This document shows positions 1 to 6,962 of a stretch of 64,000 nucleotides of DNA, piece after piece (positions within the stretch are counted from its first letter, which is position 1; the number at the start of each line of letters is the position of its first letter). The stretch comes from JBCCGG01 sp039029395. GTDB taxonomy: Bacteria; Pseudomonadota; Alphaproteobacteria; Kiloniellales; JAKSDN01. A model generated the notes under the pieces. The model made no database searches and was not told the origin of the DNA. It saw nothing but the letters and a program-made list of their open reading frames with translations. Both the position numbers and the translations under genes were made by a program. The stretch covers positions 1 to 64,000 of the forward strand of contig JBCCGG010000024.1 in assembly GCA_039029395.1 (NCBI GenBank). Reading direction: 5' to 3'.

Positions 1-1036
1 CGCCGCTGAATTGCTCCAAGCTGGGCAGGCTGCCTGCGAGATCGAGCTGTAGGGAGACCGCGCCTCGGGGCGCTGGTTCGATCCCGCTGAGCTGCCATAA
101 GGAGGAGCTCTTGGCGAGGTGCAGATCCAGCTTTGCATCGAGCTTGGGCAGGCTCAGATCCTTGGCCAGCTCGCCAGCGAGCGCCAGGGTCAAGCGGCCC
201 TCGGGTAGGCCGACCTTGAGGTCGAGCGTTGGCTTGGGCGAGGTCAAGTCGAAGTCGAGCGTGCTCTCCGTGAAGCTCTGTGCACCAAACCGCAGGCGCT
301 GGAAGGAGAGCACGCCGTCCAGGCGCTTTAGAGTCGACTCGCGCCAGTCGAAGACGATGTCGCCGGCCAAGCCGTCGGCCGCAAGCTCACGGTCGCTCTC
401 CGCGATCTCGCCCTGTTCCAGGACCAGGCGGCCTCGGGCCGCGCCACCTGGATCGGCCTCTGTATCGAGCCTGCCGGCAACCGTCGCGCCGAGCCCGCTG
501 ACCGAGAATGGCAGGGCGGCCTGGATCGTGCCGTCCGACGCGCCGGCAACCGTGCCCTCGAAGGCCAGGTCGAGCGCCCCGGCCTTGGTGAGCACGTCGA
601 TGCGGGCGTCTCGGAACTGGAGCTCGGGGACCTCTCGCGGCGCGCCGCCGGCGCTCTCCTCGTCAGTTGCCAGGGCATCGACCACCTTGGCCAAGCTGCC
701 CAGGGCTGGGCGATCGCCGGTGCCGTCGATCTTGAGGCGCAGGCCCTCGATCGCCACCCGCTCGACCTTGCCGCCGAGCAGCCGGCGGGGGTCGTAGATG
801 ACGATCACCTGGGCGACGGCAAGCTCTTGGTCGTCGCCGGCGCCGATGTCGGTTAGGCGGGTGGTGGTCCAGTCGACCTCTTGAACTTTGAGCCGGGGCA
901 GGGGCACGCCGAACTCATCCAGCACCTGTTCGGCGACGCTTTGGGCCAGCGGCACCCGGTAGATGTAGCTCAAGAGCAGTGCCGCGATCAGCAGCGCGAG
1001 ACAGACGAGGAGGGCGATCGAAATCCGGCGAGCCAT
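1..1036 (-). CDS. AsmA/YdbH-like envelope protein (C-terminus outside window)
   Basis: Reads leftward off the window edge; at least 345 residues are visible with no stop. It opens MARRISIALLVCLALLIAAL, a single N-terminal membrane anchor, followed by a long beta-rich periplasmic-type sequence with short alternating polar/hydrophobic stretches (for example VERVAIEGLRLKIDGTG around residues 90-105). That architecture is typical of AsmA/YdbH/DUF748-type proteins, which sit in the inner membrane and span the periplasm; family members are implicated in lipid transport between membranes. The start ATG at 1036 is the first codon before the anchor; no strong ribosome site was seen. Exact subfamily cannot be told without the C-terminus. 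Confidence 0.65.
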   Translation of the reverse strand, partial: MARRISIALLVCLALLIAALLLSYIYRVPLAQSVAEQVLDEFGVPLPRLKVQEVDWTTTRLTDIGAGDDQELAVAQVIVIYDPRRLLGGKVERVAIEGLRLKIDGTGDRPALGSLAKVVDALATDEESAGGAPREVPELQFRDARIDVLTKAGALDLAFEGTVAGASDGTIQAALPFSVSGLGATVAGRLDTEADPGGAARGRLVLEQGEIAESDRELAADGLAGDIVFDWRESTLKRLDGVLSFQRLRFGAQSFTESTLDFDLTSPKPTLDLKVGLPEGRLTLALAGELAKDLSLPKLDAKLDLHLAKSSSLWQLSGIEPAPRGAVSLQLDLAGSLPSLEQFSG

Positions 1037-1070
1037 GGCCGGAGACTAGCAGAATTTGCGCCGAATGCGG

Positions 1071-1226
1071 TTAGCCTAGACAGCAGAGGGCGAGGGAGAT
1101 CAGCACGACCATGAGCAGCAGGGCGACACACTGGCCGAGGCGCGCGCCGGCGCCGACATCGGCATCGCTCGGCTCTGGGCGGGTGACGTCGCCGACCGCG
1201 AGGTAGGACTCGTCGCTGTTCTCCAT
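1071..1226 (-). CDS. Small single-pass membrane protein, 51 aa
   Basis: A short frame beginning MENSDESYLAVGDV and ending in a C-terminal hydrophobic helix (about residues 32-50, VALLLMVVLISLALCCLG). A good ribosome site GGGGAGAT lies 5-8 bases before the ATG. The acidic, charged N-terminus with an apolar C-terminus suggests a tail-anchored or C-terminal-anchored peptide. Two adjacent Cys lie near the end. It sits between the AsmA-like gene (34 bp downstream) and the PAS gene (35 bp upstream), all on the minus strand, so it could be co-transcribed. No family recognised; coding status rests on the ribosome site and the membrane-like composition. Confidence 0.5.
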   Translation of the reverse strand: MENSDESYLAVGDVTRPEPSDADVGAGARLGQCVALLLMVVLISLALCCLG

Positions 1227-1261
1227 GATGGGATCTCCCCGAACTGCAGGACGGGGCGAGC

Positions 1262-1798
1262 CTAACCGTCTGATGGGTCCGCTTCAAGCGGTCGAACCTT
1301 GGCCGCCTTTCGATCCTTTAGGGGATAGTGCACCAGCTCCGGCTCTTTCTCGAAGACGATGACTTCCAGGATCATGTTGACGGTCTGGCCGTCGTTGCTG
1401 AGCGGAAGCAGGGCCCACTCGTAGCCGATGTGGCTGCGCTCGGGATAGACCAAGTCGTCCCGGCCGAACAGGGGTGCGCGGGATTGGGTGACGATGCGGT
1501 AGTCCTCGTACCAGGCCTCCAGGTCCTCGGGCCAGGCATCCTCGTCGATCCACTTGCCGGTCAAATCCTGACCCTCGATCTCGGAGATTCGGGTTCCGAC
1601 AAGTCGGTAGCGAATACGCAAGGGGTCGTAGAAGACGTCGGACAGCATGATGTAGGGCAGCAGGCTCGGCACGTCGATCGGATTGAAATCGGCGCGCGCG
1701 GGCATGGGCCGCTCGCCGCGGATCTGGTTCCAGTAATCGTGGCCCAAATGGATCCGCCGGCTGCGGATCTGGTCCAGGGGCATGCGGTGCACGGACAA
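1262..1798 (-). CDS. PAS_5-family sensory protein
   Basis: 178 residues. The pattern LGHDYWNQIRGERPMPARAD, then NPIDVPSLLPYIMLSDVF and RYRLVGTRI is characteristic of the PAS_5 (DUF1457-type) family, which is very common in Rhodospirillales and other alphaproteobacteria. A PAS fold occupies most of the protein (about residues 20-155): the W/R-D-FNP entry, the central YRLVGT strand and the LPLSNDGQTVNMIL terminal strand. There is no output domain, so it probably works as a stand-alone sensor or through a partner. Ligand unknown. It is transcribed alone on the minus strand ahead of the small membrane gene. Family assignment is confident, function is not. Confidence 0.75.
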   Translation of the reverse strand: MSVHRMPLDQIRSRRIHLGHDYWNQIRGERPMPARADFNPIDVPSLLPYIMLSDVFYDPLRIRYRLVGTRISEIEGQDLTGKWIDEDAWPEDLEAWYEDYRIVTQSRAPLFGRDDLVYPERSHIGYEWALLPLSNDGQTVNMILEVIVFEKEPELVHYPLKDRKAAKVRPLEADPSDG

Positions 1799-1888
1799 GG
1801 CCGATTGTCCTATGGCTTTTTGCGGGTCCTACTCCGGGCGAAAGGCTAGCCCAAGATCCTTAAGATCTCTTAACCGCGATCTTTAGTT

Positions 1889-2767
1889 TTATCCGCCGAG
1901 GAAGAGGCGCCCGACCCTGGGGTCCTGGAGCAGCTCGTCGCCGGGGCCGGCCATGGCCAGCTGGCCGGAGACCAGGACATAGCCGATGTCGGCGAACTCC
2001 AGACCTTTCTTGGCGTTCTGCTCGACCATCACGATGGTCTTGCCCTCGACCCGCTGGAGGTCCTCCAGGATCTCGAAGACCATGTCGATGAAACGCGGCT
2101 CCAAGCCGATCGAGGGCTCGTCGACCAGCAGCACATCGGGCTCCATGATAAGCGCCCGGGAGATCTCCAAAAGCCGGCGTTCGCCGCCCGACAGCGTTCC
2201 CGCCTTGTGGCCCCGGCGCTCGGCCAGGCGGCCGTACTTGGCCAGCACCTTCTCGGCCGCTTCCTTGGCCTCCTCGGGCTTGTCCTTCAGGTAGCCGCCC
2301 ATCCAGAGGTTCTCCTCGACCGTCATTGCCGGAAAAACCGACTTGTCCTGGAGCACGTAGGCGATGCCGGCTTGGCGCAGCTTCTCGTTCGGGCTGAGCT
2401 GGGTGACGTCGGTCGCGCTGCCCGCCTCGCCGACCAGGATGCGACCGTCGAAGATCCGGGTGAAGCCGAAGATCGAATGCAGCACGGTTGACTTGCCGGC
2501 GCCGTTCGGGCCGATCAGGCAGAGCGACCGGCCGCGCCCGACCTGGAGCTCGAAGTCGTGCAGGATCTCCATCTTGCCGTAGCCGGCCGAGAGCCCTTCG
2601 ATCTTGACATAGGGCTGGCCGCTGGCCAGCTCGGCGATGCGCTCTTTCGGCACCCCGCCCTCGGCCAGTTCGGCAGCCTGGCGGTTGACGTCCTCGACCG
2701 AGATCACCGTGTCGATGTCACCGCCGTGGTAGCCGCGAGTCTTAGTCTCTTCGCCGGGCTCCGCCAT
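1889..2767 (-). CDS. livF: Branched-chain amino-acid-type ABC transporter ATPase LivF
   Basis: Second ATPase of a Liv/HAAT importer. Walker A GPNGAGKST, signature LSGGERRLLEIS and Walker B VLLVDEPS are all present. The start at 2767 overlaps the livG stop in a TGATG arrangement; a longer upstream frame exists but is the livG region read out of frame. The product is 292 residues, longer than the usual ~235, because of an N-terminal extension of about 50 residues (MAEPGEETKTRGYHGG..., including VEDVNRQAAELAEGG) ahead of the ATPase core at YVKIEGLSAGYG. The extension is unusual for LivF but keeps reading frame and codon use. It drives uptake with LivG, LivH, LivM and the binding protein. Confidence 0.85.
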   Translation of the reverse strand: MAEPGEETKTRGYHGGDIDTVISVEDVNRQAAELAEGGVPKERIAELASGQPYVKIEGLSAGYGKMEILHDFELQVGRGRSLCLIGPNGAGKSTVLHSIFGFTRIFDGRILVGEAGSATDVTQLSPNEKLRQAGIAYVLQDKSVFPAMTVEENLWMGGYLKDKPEEAKEAAEKVLAKYGRLAERRGHKAGTLSGGERRLLEISRALIMEPDVLLVDEPSIGLEPRFIDMVFEILEDLQRVEGKTIVMVEQNAKKGLEFADIGYVLVSGQLAMAGPGDELLQDPRVGRLFLGG

Positions 2768-3510
2768 CAGTGGGCCCCCAGGTAGGCATCGACCACACGC
2801 TGGTCGCTCTGGATCGTCTCCGGCGTGCCCTCGGCCAGCAATTTGCCGTGGGCTAAACAGTAGATCTGCTCGGCCATGTTCATGATCACCCGCATGTTGT
2901 GCTCGATCACGAAGAGGGTGATGCCGAAGTCCTCGTTGGCGCGGCGCAGGCGGTCGATCAGGCCGTTGATCAGGGTCGGGTTGATGCCGGCGGTCGGCTC
3001 GTCGAGCAGCAGAACCTTGGGCTCGTTCATCAGCGCCATGGCGAACTCCAAGAGTTTCTGCTGGCCGAAGGAGAGGTCGCCCGAGATCAGGTAGCGCTTC
3101 TGGTAGAGCCCGACGAACTCCAAGAGGTGCTCGGCCTTCTCGGTCACCTCCGGCGGATACTTGCTGAAGAAGGTGCGCCAGCCGATGTTTCGGTGGGGCA
3201 CGGAGATCAGCATGTTCTCCATGCAATCCATCTGGCTGTAGATGCGGGTCTGCTGAAAGGTGCGCAAGAGGCCCAGGCGGGCGATTTGGGGCACCCTGAG
3301 CTTGGAGATCTCCCGGCCCTGGAAGGTGATCGAGCCGGCGTCGATCGGGTGGAAGCCGACGATCGAGTTGAAAAGCGTGGTTTTGCCAGATCCGTTCGGG
3401 CCAATTAGGCCGGTGATCTTGCCGTCGGCGATCTTTAGGCTGATGTCCTGATTGGCCTGCACGCCGCCGAAGGCCTTGGAGACGCCGTGGACCTCGATCA
3501 GCTCGCTCAT
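2767..3510 (-). CDS. livG: Branched-chain amino-acid-type ABC transporter ATPase LivG
   Basis: 247 residues beginning MSELIEVHGVSKAFGGVQAN. Walker A GPNGSGKTTLFN, the LSFGQQKLLEFA signature and LLLDEPTAGINP Walker B identify a LivG-type ATPase; the AGINP after Walker B is typical of LivG rather than LivF. The chosen ATG at 3510 overlaps the livM stop by 4 bases (ATGA), the normal operon arrangement, and rejects a longer frame running into livM. Pairs with LivF to energise the LivHM permease at the inner face of the cytoplasmic membrane. Confidence 0.9.
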   Translation of the reverse strand: MSELIEVHGVSKAFGGVQANQDISLKIADGKITGLIGPNGSGKTTLFNSIVGFHPIDAGSITFQGREISKLRVPQIARLGLLRTFQQTRIYSQMDCMENMLISVPHRNIGWRTFFSKYPPEVTEKAEHLLEFVGLYQKRYLISGDLSFGQQKLLEFAMALMNEPKVLLLDEPTAGINPTLINGLIDRLRRANEDFGITLFVIEHNMRVIMNMAEQIYCLAHGKLLAEGTPETIQSDQRVVDAYLGAH

Positions 3511-4580
3511 TCCGCGGCCTCCCGGCGGGCCTCGGGGGTCACCGTCCGCCGGCCGGTCGAGCGGTCGACTTTGATACCGAAACGCTCGGGCCAGCGCTCC
3601 TTGGCCCAGCCCAGGATGCCTTGCTGGAAGAACACCACGTTGACGACGATCAGGAGCCCCAGCGCGACCCACTGCCAGCCGAGTAGGTGAGTCCAGGTGA
3701 CTTCCTTGATGAGATGAAACAGGGTCGCGCCCAAGACCGGGCCCCACAGCGTGCCCTTGCCGCCCAGAAGCGCCATCAGCACCATGAAGATGCCGAAGGT
3801 GACGGTCGGGAAGGCGACCTCCAAAGGTTCGATGAAGCCGGTCATGTTGCCGAAGATGCCGCCCGAGATGCCCAGGAAGAAGGCGGCGATCGACCAGGCG
3901 ATGATCTTGTGGGCCTTGGCGTGGAGGCCCATGGCGTCGGCCTTGTCCTCATCGTCGCGGATCGCGTTGATGGCAAGGCCGAAGCGGGTCGAGTAGAGCC
4001 AGCGCAGAAACGCGAAGGTGGCGACCGCGGCGACCAGGCAGAGCACATAGAAGAACAGCGCCCGGTCGTCAGGGTCGCCCGGATAGGTCGGCAGGGAGAT
4101 TCCGCCGCCGCCGCCGACATAGTCCCAGGCGCCCATCAGCTCGCCGGCCGCCAGCGCGATGCCGAGCGTGCCGATTGCAAAGTAAGGCCCGCGCAGGCCA
4201 AAGATGATCATACCGAACAAGACGGCGAAGACGACCGAACCGAAGGCCGCGGCGACCAGGCCGAGCGCAAGCCCGGTGAAGTACTGTTGCTCCGTAAAGT
4301 CGACCTTCACGGCGCCGAAGTGGGCGGTGTACTCCGCGACGTCGTAATAGAGCCCGACCTGGACGATCGCACAGATGTACATGCCGGCGCCGAAGAAGAA
4401 AATGTTGCCCAGCGAGTTGTAGCCCATCTGGCCGCCCATGATGTCCCAGGTCAGCGCGAAGAGAATCATCACCCAGAGCACGGCGAGCTGGAAGGTGTAG
4501 TTGGGGAACAGCAGGGGCGCGACAATGCCGGCCGCGAGCACGCCGGCGCACAGCATAAGCTGGGTCCGCTCGCCGTTCAT
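3507..4580 (-). CDS. livM: Branched-chain amino-acid-type ABC permease LivM
   Basis: 357 residues, start MNGERTQLMLCAGVLAAG at 4580, overlapping livH by 4 bases (ATGA). Many hydrophobic helices; the family motif FGLAINAIRDDEDKADAMG (coupling-helix region contacting the ATPase) and RGPYFAIGTLGIALA are visible. A polar insert DVAEYTAHFGAVKVDF, between helices, is longer than in E. coli LivM. The C-terminal stretch ERWPERFGIKVDRSTGRR is basic and cytoplasmic. Substrate cannot be inferred from the permease; Liv-like systems carry amino acids, amides, urea and other small polar compounds. Confidence 0.88.
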   Translation of the reverse strand: MNGERTQLMLCAGVLAAGIVAPLLFPNYTFQLAVLWVMILFALTWDIMGGQMGYNSLGNIFFFGAGMYICAIVQVGLYYDVAEYTAHFGAVKVDFTEQQYFTGLALGLVAAAFGSVVFAVLFGMIIFGLRGPYFAIGTLGIALAAGELMGAWDYVGGGGGISLPTYPGDPDDRALFFYVLCLVAAVATFAFLRWLYSTRFGLAINAIRDDEDKADAMGLHAKAHKIIAWSIAAFFLGISGGIFGNMTGFIEPLEVAFPTVTFGIFMVLMALLGGKGTLWGPVLGATLFHLIKEVTWTHLLGWQWVALGLLIVVNVVFFQQGILGWAKERWPERFGIKVDRSTGRRTVTPEARREAAE

Positions 4581-5479
4581 CGCACCACCTGGCGCACCCG
4601 GCTCTGCTGGACTTGGCGCCACATGAGCACGAGCAGCAGCATGCCGACCACGGTGACCTGCTGGAACTCGGCGCCCAGCACGAAGCCGCCATACTGCTCG
4701 GCGACACCGAGACCCAGGCCGGCGACGATTACGCCGGGCAGATTGCCGAAGCCGGCGGCGGTAACGATCACGAAGGAGCGGATCGAGTGGGTGATGCCGA
4801 AGAACGGCTGGATCACCCAAATCATGGTAATCAAGACGCCGGCCGCGCCGCAGATCGCCGCGTTGAGCGAGAAGGTGAAGGCATAGACCCGGTCGGTGTT
4901 GATGCCCATAACCCGGGCCGCGCGGGGATCTTGGGCGGTGGCCCGGATCGCCTGGCCCATGCGGCTTTTCTTCATGAAGGTGACGACGCCCAGCGCCAGG
5001 ACCGCGCAGAGCACAAAGGAGACGACCCGGATGTCGGAGACCGTCACCAGTCCGCCCAGGATCGAGCGGATCGCAAAGCCCGACTGGGCGGTAACCACGT
5101 CCGAGCCGTAGATCAGATTGAGCCCCTGTTGGATCACGATGGCGATGCCGAAGGTGGCGAGCAGGGAGGTGAAGAGGTCCCGGTCGACCACTCGGCTGAT
5201 CACCAGCCGGTAGATCGCCCAGCCGAAGCCAAACATGATGACCGGCGCGAAGATAAGCGCGAAGATCGGATGGATTCCGAGTTCGCCGGTCGAATAGGCG
5301 ATGTAGCCGCCCATGATCACGAAGTCGCCCTGGGCCAGGTTCTTGACGTTCATCACGCCCCAAACCAAGGCGAGACCATAGGCGGCCAGGGCGAAAATCG
5401 CGCCGATGAAGAGCCCGTCCAGCAAAAGCTGCACGTTGAGCAGTGGCGCGAGTACCAGCAGGTTCAGGTTATCGAGCAT
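4577..5479 (-). CDS. livH: Branched-chain amino-acid-type ABC permease LivH
   Basis: 300 residues with LivH hallmarks: LLDGLFIGAIFALAAYGLAL near the N-terminus, GVMNVKNLAQGDFVIMGGYI, and the coupling segment GQAIRATAQDPRAARVMGIN. About eight hydrophobic helices. It is the first permease gene after the binding-protein gene, separated from it by 90 bp that hold a strong hairpin, and is followed by overlapping livM, livG and livF. Start ATG at 5479 follows ATCCTAGATC; no strong Shine-Dalgarno sequence was seen, which fits low translation compared with the binding protein. Confidence 0.88.
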   Translation of the reverse strand: MLDNLNLLVLAPLLNVQLLLDGLFIGAIFALAAYGLALVWGVMNVKNLAQGDFVIMGGYIAYSTGELGIHPIFALIFAPVIMFGFGWAIYRLVISRVVDRDLFTSLLATFGIAIVIQQGLNLIYGSDVVTAQSGFAIRSILGGLVTVSDIRVVSFVLCAVLALGVVTFMKKSRMGQAIRATAQDPRAARVMGINTDRVYAFTFSLNAAICGAAGVLITMIWVIQPFFGITHSIRSFVIVTAAGFGNLPGVIVAGLGLGVAEQYGGFVLGAEFQQVTVVGMLLLVLMWRQVQQSRVRQVVR

Positions 5480-5509
5480 GATCTAGGATCCTCGGGGATG
5501 CGCGGCCGC

Positions 5510-5536
5510 GCCGCCGGCCCCTTGGGGACCGACGGC
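5510..5536 (-). terminator. Strong intercistronic hairpin between binding-protein and livH genes
   Basis: GCCGCCGGCCCC pairs with GGGGaCCGaCGGC across a TT loop: 12 pairs including one wobble, with a single-base bulge. It lies after the binding-protein stop and before the livH ATG on the same strand. No U-tract follows, so full termination is unlikely. In comparable operons such a structure protects or partly terminates the binding-protein message so that more of it is made than permease; that role is inference here. Confidence 0.55.
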
Positions 5537-5569
5537 GGAGCCTTGCATAACCCGAGACACGGGCCTCGC

Positions 5570-6811
5570 TTACTGGCCGGCCACGCGCGGATAGTTGACC
5601 GGATGGGAGGCCCACTTGGAGGGCGCCACCACGTTGTACTGACCGTCCTGGATCTGGCGCAGGACCATGGGCTTGGCGATGTTGTTGCCCTGGTCGGAGA
5701 ACCTGATCTGGCCGTAGAAGGTGCTCATGTCGGTCGCCGCGATGGCGTCACGCACCTTGTCCTTATCCAGCGAGTTGGCGCGCTCGAAGGCATCCTTCCA
5801 GACCAGCACAGCGGCCGAGGCTTGGGCGGCCTGGTAGGGCACGGTCTTGTAGCCGTCGAAGGTCGCCTTGAAGAGCTCGTCGTAGTCGGCGGCCGTGCCG
5901 AAGTAGCCGTCCTCGTAGCTCAGCGTCTCGGCCCACTGGGTCGGGCAAAGGATGTCGTTGGTGGCGGCGCCGAACTTGTCGACGATGCCGGCCGACTCGC
6001 AGTGGGTCATGGCGATCATCGGCGTGGCGATGCGCATCTCTTCGATCTGCCGGGCTGCGGTCGCCGCCCCCTTGGAATGACCGGAGACCACCAGTAGGTC
6101 GGGCTTGAGCGCCTTGACCTTGGTCAGCGTCGCCGACATGTCCGAGAGATCGCGCGGCAGCTTGTCGTCGACCACGATCTGCATGCCGTACTTGGAGGCG
6201 TCGTCGACCACACCGGCGCGCACGTCGAGCGAGAAGGGGTCGTTCTCGAAAGCCATGGCGATGCGCACGTCCGCGGGCTTCTTGCCATTCTTCTCGGCGA
6301 TCTCGGCGGCCAGCGAGATCGAGCTGGCGAGATACTGCTCGGACGTCGAGAGCACCGCGAAGAGGTACTTGTAGCCCTGGGTGAAGAGTGAGCGCGAGGC
6401 GCCTTCGGCTTCGATCATGGGGATCTGATACTTCTCGGTGACCGGCGCGATCGCCTTGGTCAGGCCCGAGCTGTAGGGGCCCAGCATGTATTGCACGCCG
6501 TCCTGCTTGATCAGGCGCTCGGCCAACTGGGCGCCGCGCGCCGGCGTCGACTCGTCGTCATAGTAGACCACCTTCAGCTTGTAGTTCTTGTCGCCGACCT
6601 TGACGCCGCCCATCTCGTTGATCTTCTTGACCGCCAGCTCATAGCCATTCTGGGCGTGGATGCCATTGGTGGAGTACTTGCCAGTCAGCGAGATGGCGGA
6701 ACCGAGGATGATGGTATCGCCCTCGACCTTGGCGTTCGCGGGCCCGCTGGCGGCCAGGCTGAGAGCGCCGAGGCCAATAGCGGTGGCACGCAGAAAACCT
6801 AATGGTTTCAT
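5570..6811 (-). CDS. Liv-type periplasmic substrate-binding protein
   Basis: 413 residues from the ATG at 6811, preceded by GGGAGGT at good spacing; an upstream in-frame ATG (6838) lacks a signal-like start. The N-terminus MKPLGFLRATAIGLGALSLA with ASGPANA is a Sec signal peptide. The mature part begins VEGDTIILGSAISLTGKYS, typical of family-6 (Peripla_BP) ligand-binding proteins for amino acids. Motifs LGPYSSGLTKAIAPVTEKY and the type I binding-protein fold are clear. It is the first gene of a five-gene importer operon. Sequence does not match the urea-specific UrtA pattern as I know it. Ligand undetermined, amino acid or derivative most likely. Confidence 0.85.
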   Translation of the reverse strand: MKPLGFLRATAIGLGALSLAASGPANAKVEGDTIILGSAISLTGKYSTNGIHAQNGYELAVKKINEMGGVKVGDKNYKLKVVYYDDESTPARGAQLAERLIKQDGVQYMLGPYSSGLTKAIAPVTEKYQIPMIEAEGASRSLFTQGYKYLFAVLSTSEQYLASSISLAAEIAEKNGKKPADVRIAMAFENDPFSLDVRAGVVDDASKYGMQIVVDDKLPRDLSDMSATLTKVKALKPDLLVVSGHSKGAATAARQIEEMRIATPMIAMTHCESAGIVDKFGAATNDILCPTQWAETLSYEDGYFGTAADYDELFKATFDGYKTVPYQAAQASAAVLVWKDAFERANSLDKDKVRDAIAATDMSTFYGQIRFSDQGNNIAKPMVLRQIQDGQYNVVAPSKWASHPVNYPRVAGQ

Positions 6812-6884
6812 TGTTCTGTGACCTCCCGTTCGAGTCATTTGTTTATTTCAGGAGCCTTTGACTCCAGTGTTGTTGCTTATTTGA

Positions 6885-6912
6885 ATCATATCCTGCCTGT
6901 GGCCTGGCGCAA
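6885..6912 (-). promoter_or_regulatory. Predicted sigma-70-type promoter of the liv operon
   Basis: On the minus strand TTGCGC, 16 bases, TATGAT, lying about 75-100 bases upstream of the binding-protein ATG. The -10 matches 5 of 6 consensus bases and the -35 matches 4 of 6. Position fits a leader of about 65 bases. Read by eye only. Confidence 0.4.
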
Positions 6913-6962
6913 GTCCCCAGAGGGCCGGTGCCGAAATCGTGCGGATCGGCGCCTTGGCGTTC

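Noticed and set aside
3687..6097. Very long plus-strand open frames opposite the liv operon
   Set aside because: They lie antisense to clear transporter genes, have no known motif, and follow from high GC at third positions.
1889..6811. Urea-specific Urt transporter for the urease operon
   Set aside because: The binding protein is of the general Liv amino-acid type and lies far from urease.
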